From an alpha proteobacterium L41A (GTDB taxonomy: Bacteria; Pseudomonadota; Alphaproteobacteria; Caulobacterales; Caulobacteraceae): a DNA stretch of 64,000 nucleotides. The first letter of the stretch is position 1, and each line of letters opens with the position of its first letter. The stretch covers positions 62,001 through 126,000 of the forward strand of contig AMYY01000004.1 in the NCBI GenBank assembly GCA_000335735.1, in the 5' to 3' direction. Positions 62,917-64,000 of the stretch are shown here, in pieces. The notes under the pieces are model-generated. The model was not told the DNA's origin. It did not search any database and was given only the letters and a program-made list of their open reading frames with translations. The translations under genes were made by a program, and so were the position numbers.

Positions 62917-64000
62917 TCAGAACTTGACGCTGAACCGACCATAGATGCGGTTGTCGCGATACTCGTCCTTGTAGAGCCCGGTGTAGCCCAGCTCGATCGC
63001 GGTGCGTTCGGTCGCCTGGATGTTGAAGCCCAGGCCGCCCGAGATCACGTCGTCGCCAGGATTGGCTCCGTCGATCAGGAAGCGCGGACCGTCGGCGAAG
63101 GCAGCGTCGAAGACCGGGCCGTCGCCGTTCAGGTCGTGGGTATAGGCCAGGTGGGTCACGGCCGACAGACGCGCACGCCCCTCGCCGCCCGCCAGCACGG
63201 TGCGGGTGCGGAAGCCGGCGGTCAGCAGATCGGCCTTTTGCTTCACATTGCCCGACAGAGCGGCGTCGCCGCCCGTCTCAACGACATCGGCGTCGTATTC
63301 GACGTGGCTGTAGCCGGCGAAGGGCTCGAACATCGTGCCGCCGACGGCCCGGCTCCACGCCACCTCGCCATAGGCCTGCCAGACGTCGCCGTCGTAGTCG
63401 CCGACCAGGGCGTTGGTGAAGGCGTTCAGCTGGGCCGTGCGATCCGTGCGGACATCGGCGTTGGCCCACGATCCGCCGACGCGGATCTGGAAGTCGCCGA
63501 CGCCGGCGCCGCCATAGACGCCGATCTGTTCACTGGTGACCCGGCCGGTCGAGCGCAGACGCGGCGAGCGCAGTTCCGAGCGAGTTTCGCCCAGCGCCAC
63601 GCCGACATGGACGTCGTTCGCGAGCGCCTTTTCGGCCCCGACCAGATAGCCGGAGGCTTCGTTGCGGAAGCCCGCGAGGCCGTCATGCGCCGAGCCCCGG
63701 CCGTTGCCGAAGACGCCGCTGCCCCAAACCGACACGCCGTTGCCGACGTAGGTGGCCGCGCCGCCCTGACTGCGTCCGCGCTCGGACATGGCGTCGCGGA
63801 TGACGCGAGAGTCCGAAACGGCCAGGCCGCCCAGAGTGGCGTGGACCTCGCCCGTCAGGCCGCTGAGTGCGCCCTGAACCGCCGGCACGCTGGCGTCCAG
63901 CAGGGCGTTTTCCAGCGACAGATCGCGGTTGGTCCCGGTCGCGGTGTTGTTGATCATGACGTCCAGCGCGCCGCCGACCGACTGTTGATTGTCCGTCCGA
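62917..64000 (-). CDS. Autotransporter, C-terminal beta-barrel part (runs off right edge)
   Basis: The frame is open from the right edge to the stop at 62917 (about 361 residues), so the passenger domain and signal peptide are outside the window. The first residues, DNQQSVGGALDVMINN, form the linker pattern seen before type V autotransporter barrels. The barrel (about 280 residues) has GVSVWGSGVFGNGRG, YLVGAEKALANDVHVGVALG, AYGEVAWSRAVGGTMFEPFA, and ends NRIYGRFSVKF with the terminal Phe. An internal ATG at 63957 is not the real start. Confidence 0.9.
   Translation of the reverse strand, partial: RTDNQQSVGGALDVMINNTATGTNRDLSLENALLDASVPAVQGALSGLTGEVHATLGGLAVSDSRVIRDAMSERGRSQGGAATYVGNGVSVWGSGVFGNGRGSAHDGLAGFRNEASGYLVGAEKALANDVHVGVALGETRSELRSPRLRSTGRVTSEQIGVYGGAGVGDFQIRVGGSWANADVRTDRTAQLNAFTNALVGDYDGDVWQAYGEVAWSRAVGGTMFEPFAGYSHVEYDADVVETGGDAALSGNVKQKADLLTAGFRTRTVLAGGEGRARLSAVTHLAYTHDLNGDGPVFDAAFADGPRFLIDGANPGDDVISGGLGFNIQATERTAIELGYTGLYKDEYRDNRIYGRFSVKF

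Overview
The window is about 64 kb of dense, high-G+C bacterial chromosome. The gene set points to an alphaproteobacterium of the order Caulobacterales, most likely Brevundimonas or a close relative. It has a CcrM-type GANTC methylase, a LovK/LovR-like LOV kinase and receiver pair, CtrA-like TTAA-N7-TTAA sites, an FtsZ with a long C-terminal linker, the alphaproteobacterial lgt-midA-pgeF gene order, and a lipid A gene (lpxC). The genus is inferred; no 16S gene is present.

Left flank (1-8944): a partial branched-chain aminotransferase, an OmpR/EnvZ-type two-component pair, a small secreted protein, proC with a YbjN-like gene and ubiK, the lgt-midA-pgeF operon, and lpxC. First half of the division and cell-wall (dcw) cluster (9098-19850, all minus): murC-murB-ddl-ftsQ-ftsA, then a 3 kb TonB-dependent receptor, then ftsZ. 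The ftsZ upstream region carries a CtrA-like box and two GANTC sites.

Central block (20032-35457, nearly all plus): katE, ccrM, a GT4 glycosyltransferase, a glycogen-debranching-type enzyme, mutY (minus), a DciA-like protein, LovK/LovR, two DsbA-like proteins, smc and a small ORF. This block lies inside the dcw cluster and separates murG from murC. Second half of dcw (35426-48383, all minus): mraZ-rsmH-ftsL-ftsI-murE-murF-mraY-murD-ftsW, then a 391-bp gap holding a large inverted repeat, then murG and an mscS-type channel. Four 10-bp-spaced TGGG boxes lie upstream of mraZ and are the likely MraZ operator. A short palindromic repeat related to the one in the ftsW-murG gap lies in frame inside murD.

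Right flank (48797-64000): RNase P RNA, an AmpD-like amidase, a small membrane protein, sppA, panD, a SIMPL-domain protein and a CAT-anticodon tRNA. Next is a compact candidate polysaccharide synthesis and export locus (receiver, TPR/YaiO-like outer-membrane barrel, membrane-anchored HEAT-repeat protein, processive GT2). It is divergent from a MASE1 hybrid histidine kinase with an Hpt domain and a second lone receiver. The window ends with an orphan secreted protein and the barrel end of an autotransporter.

The most unusual features are the split dcw cluster, the palindromic repeat family with an in-frame copy in murD, and the YaiO-HEAT-GT2 locus with its own phosphorelay.
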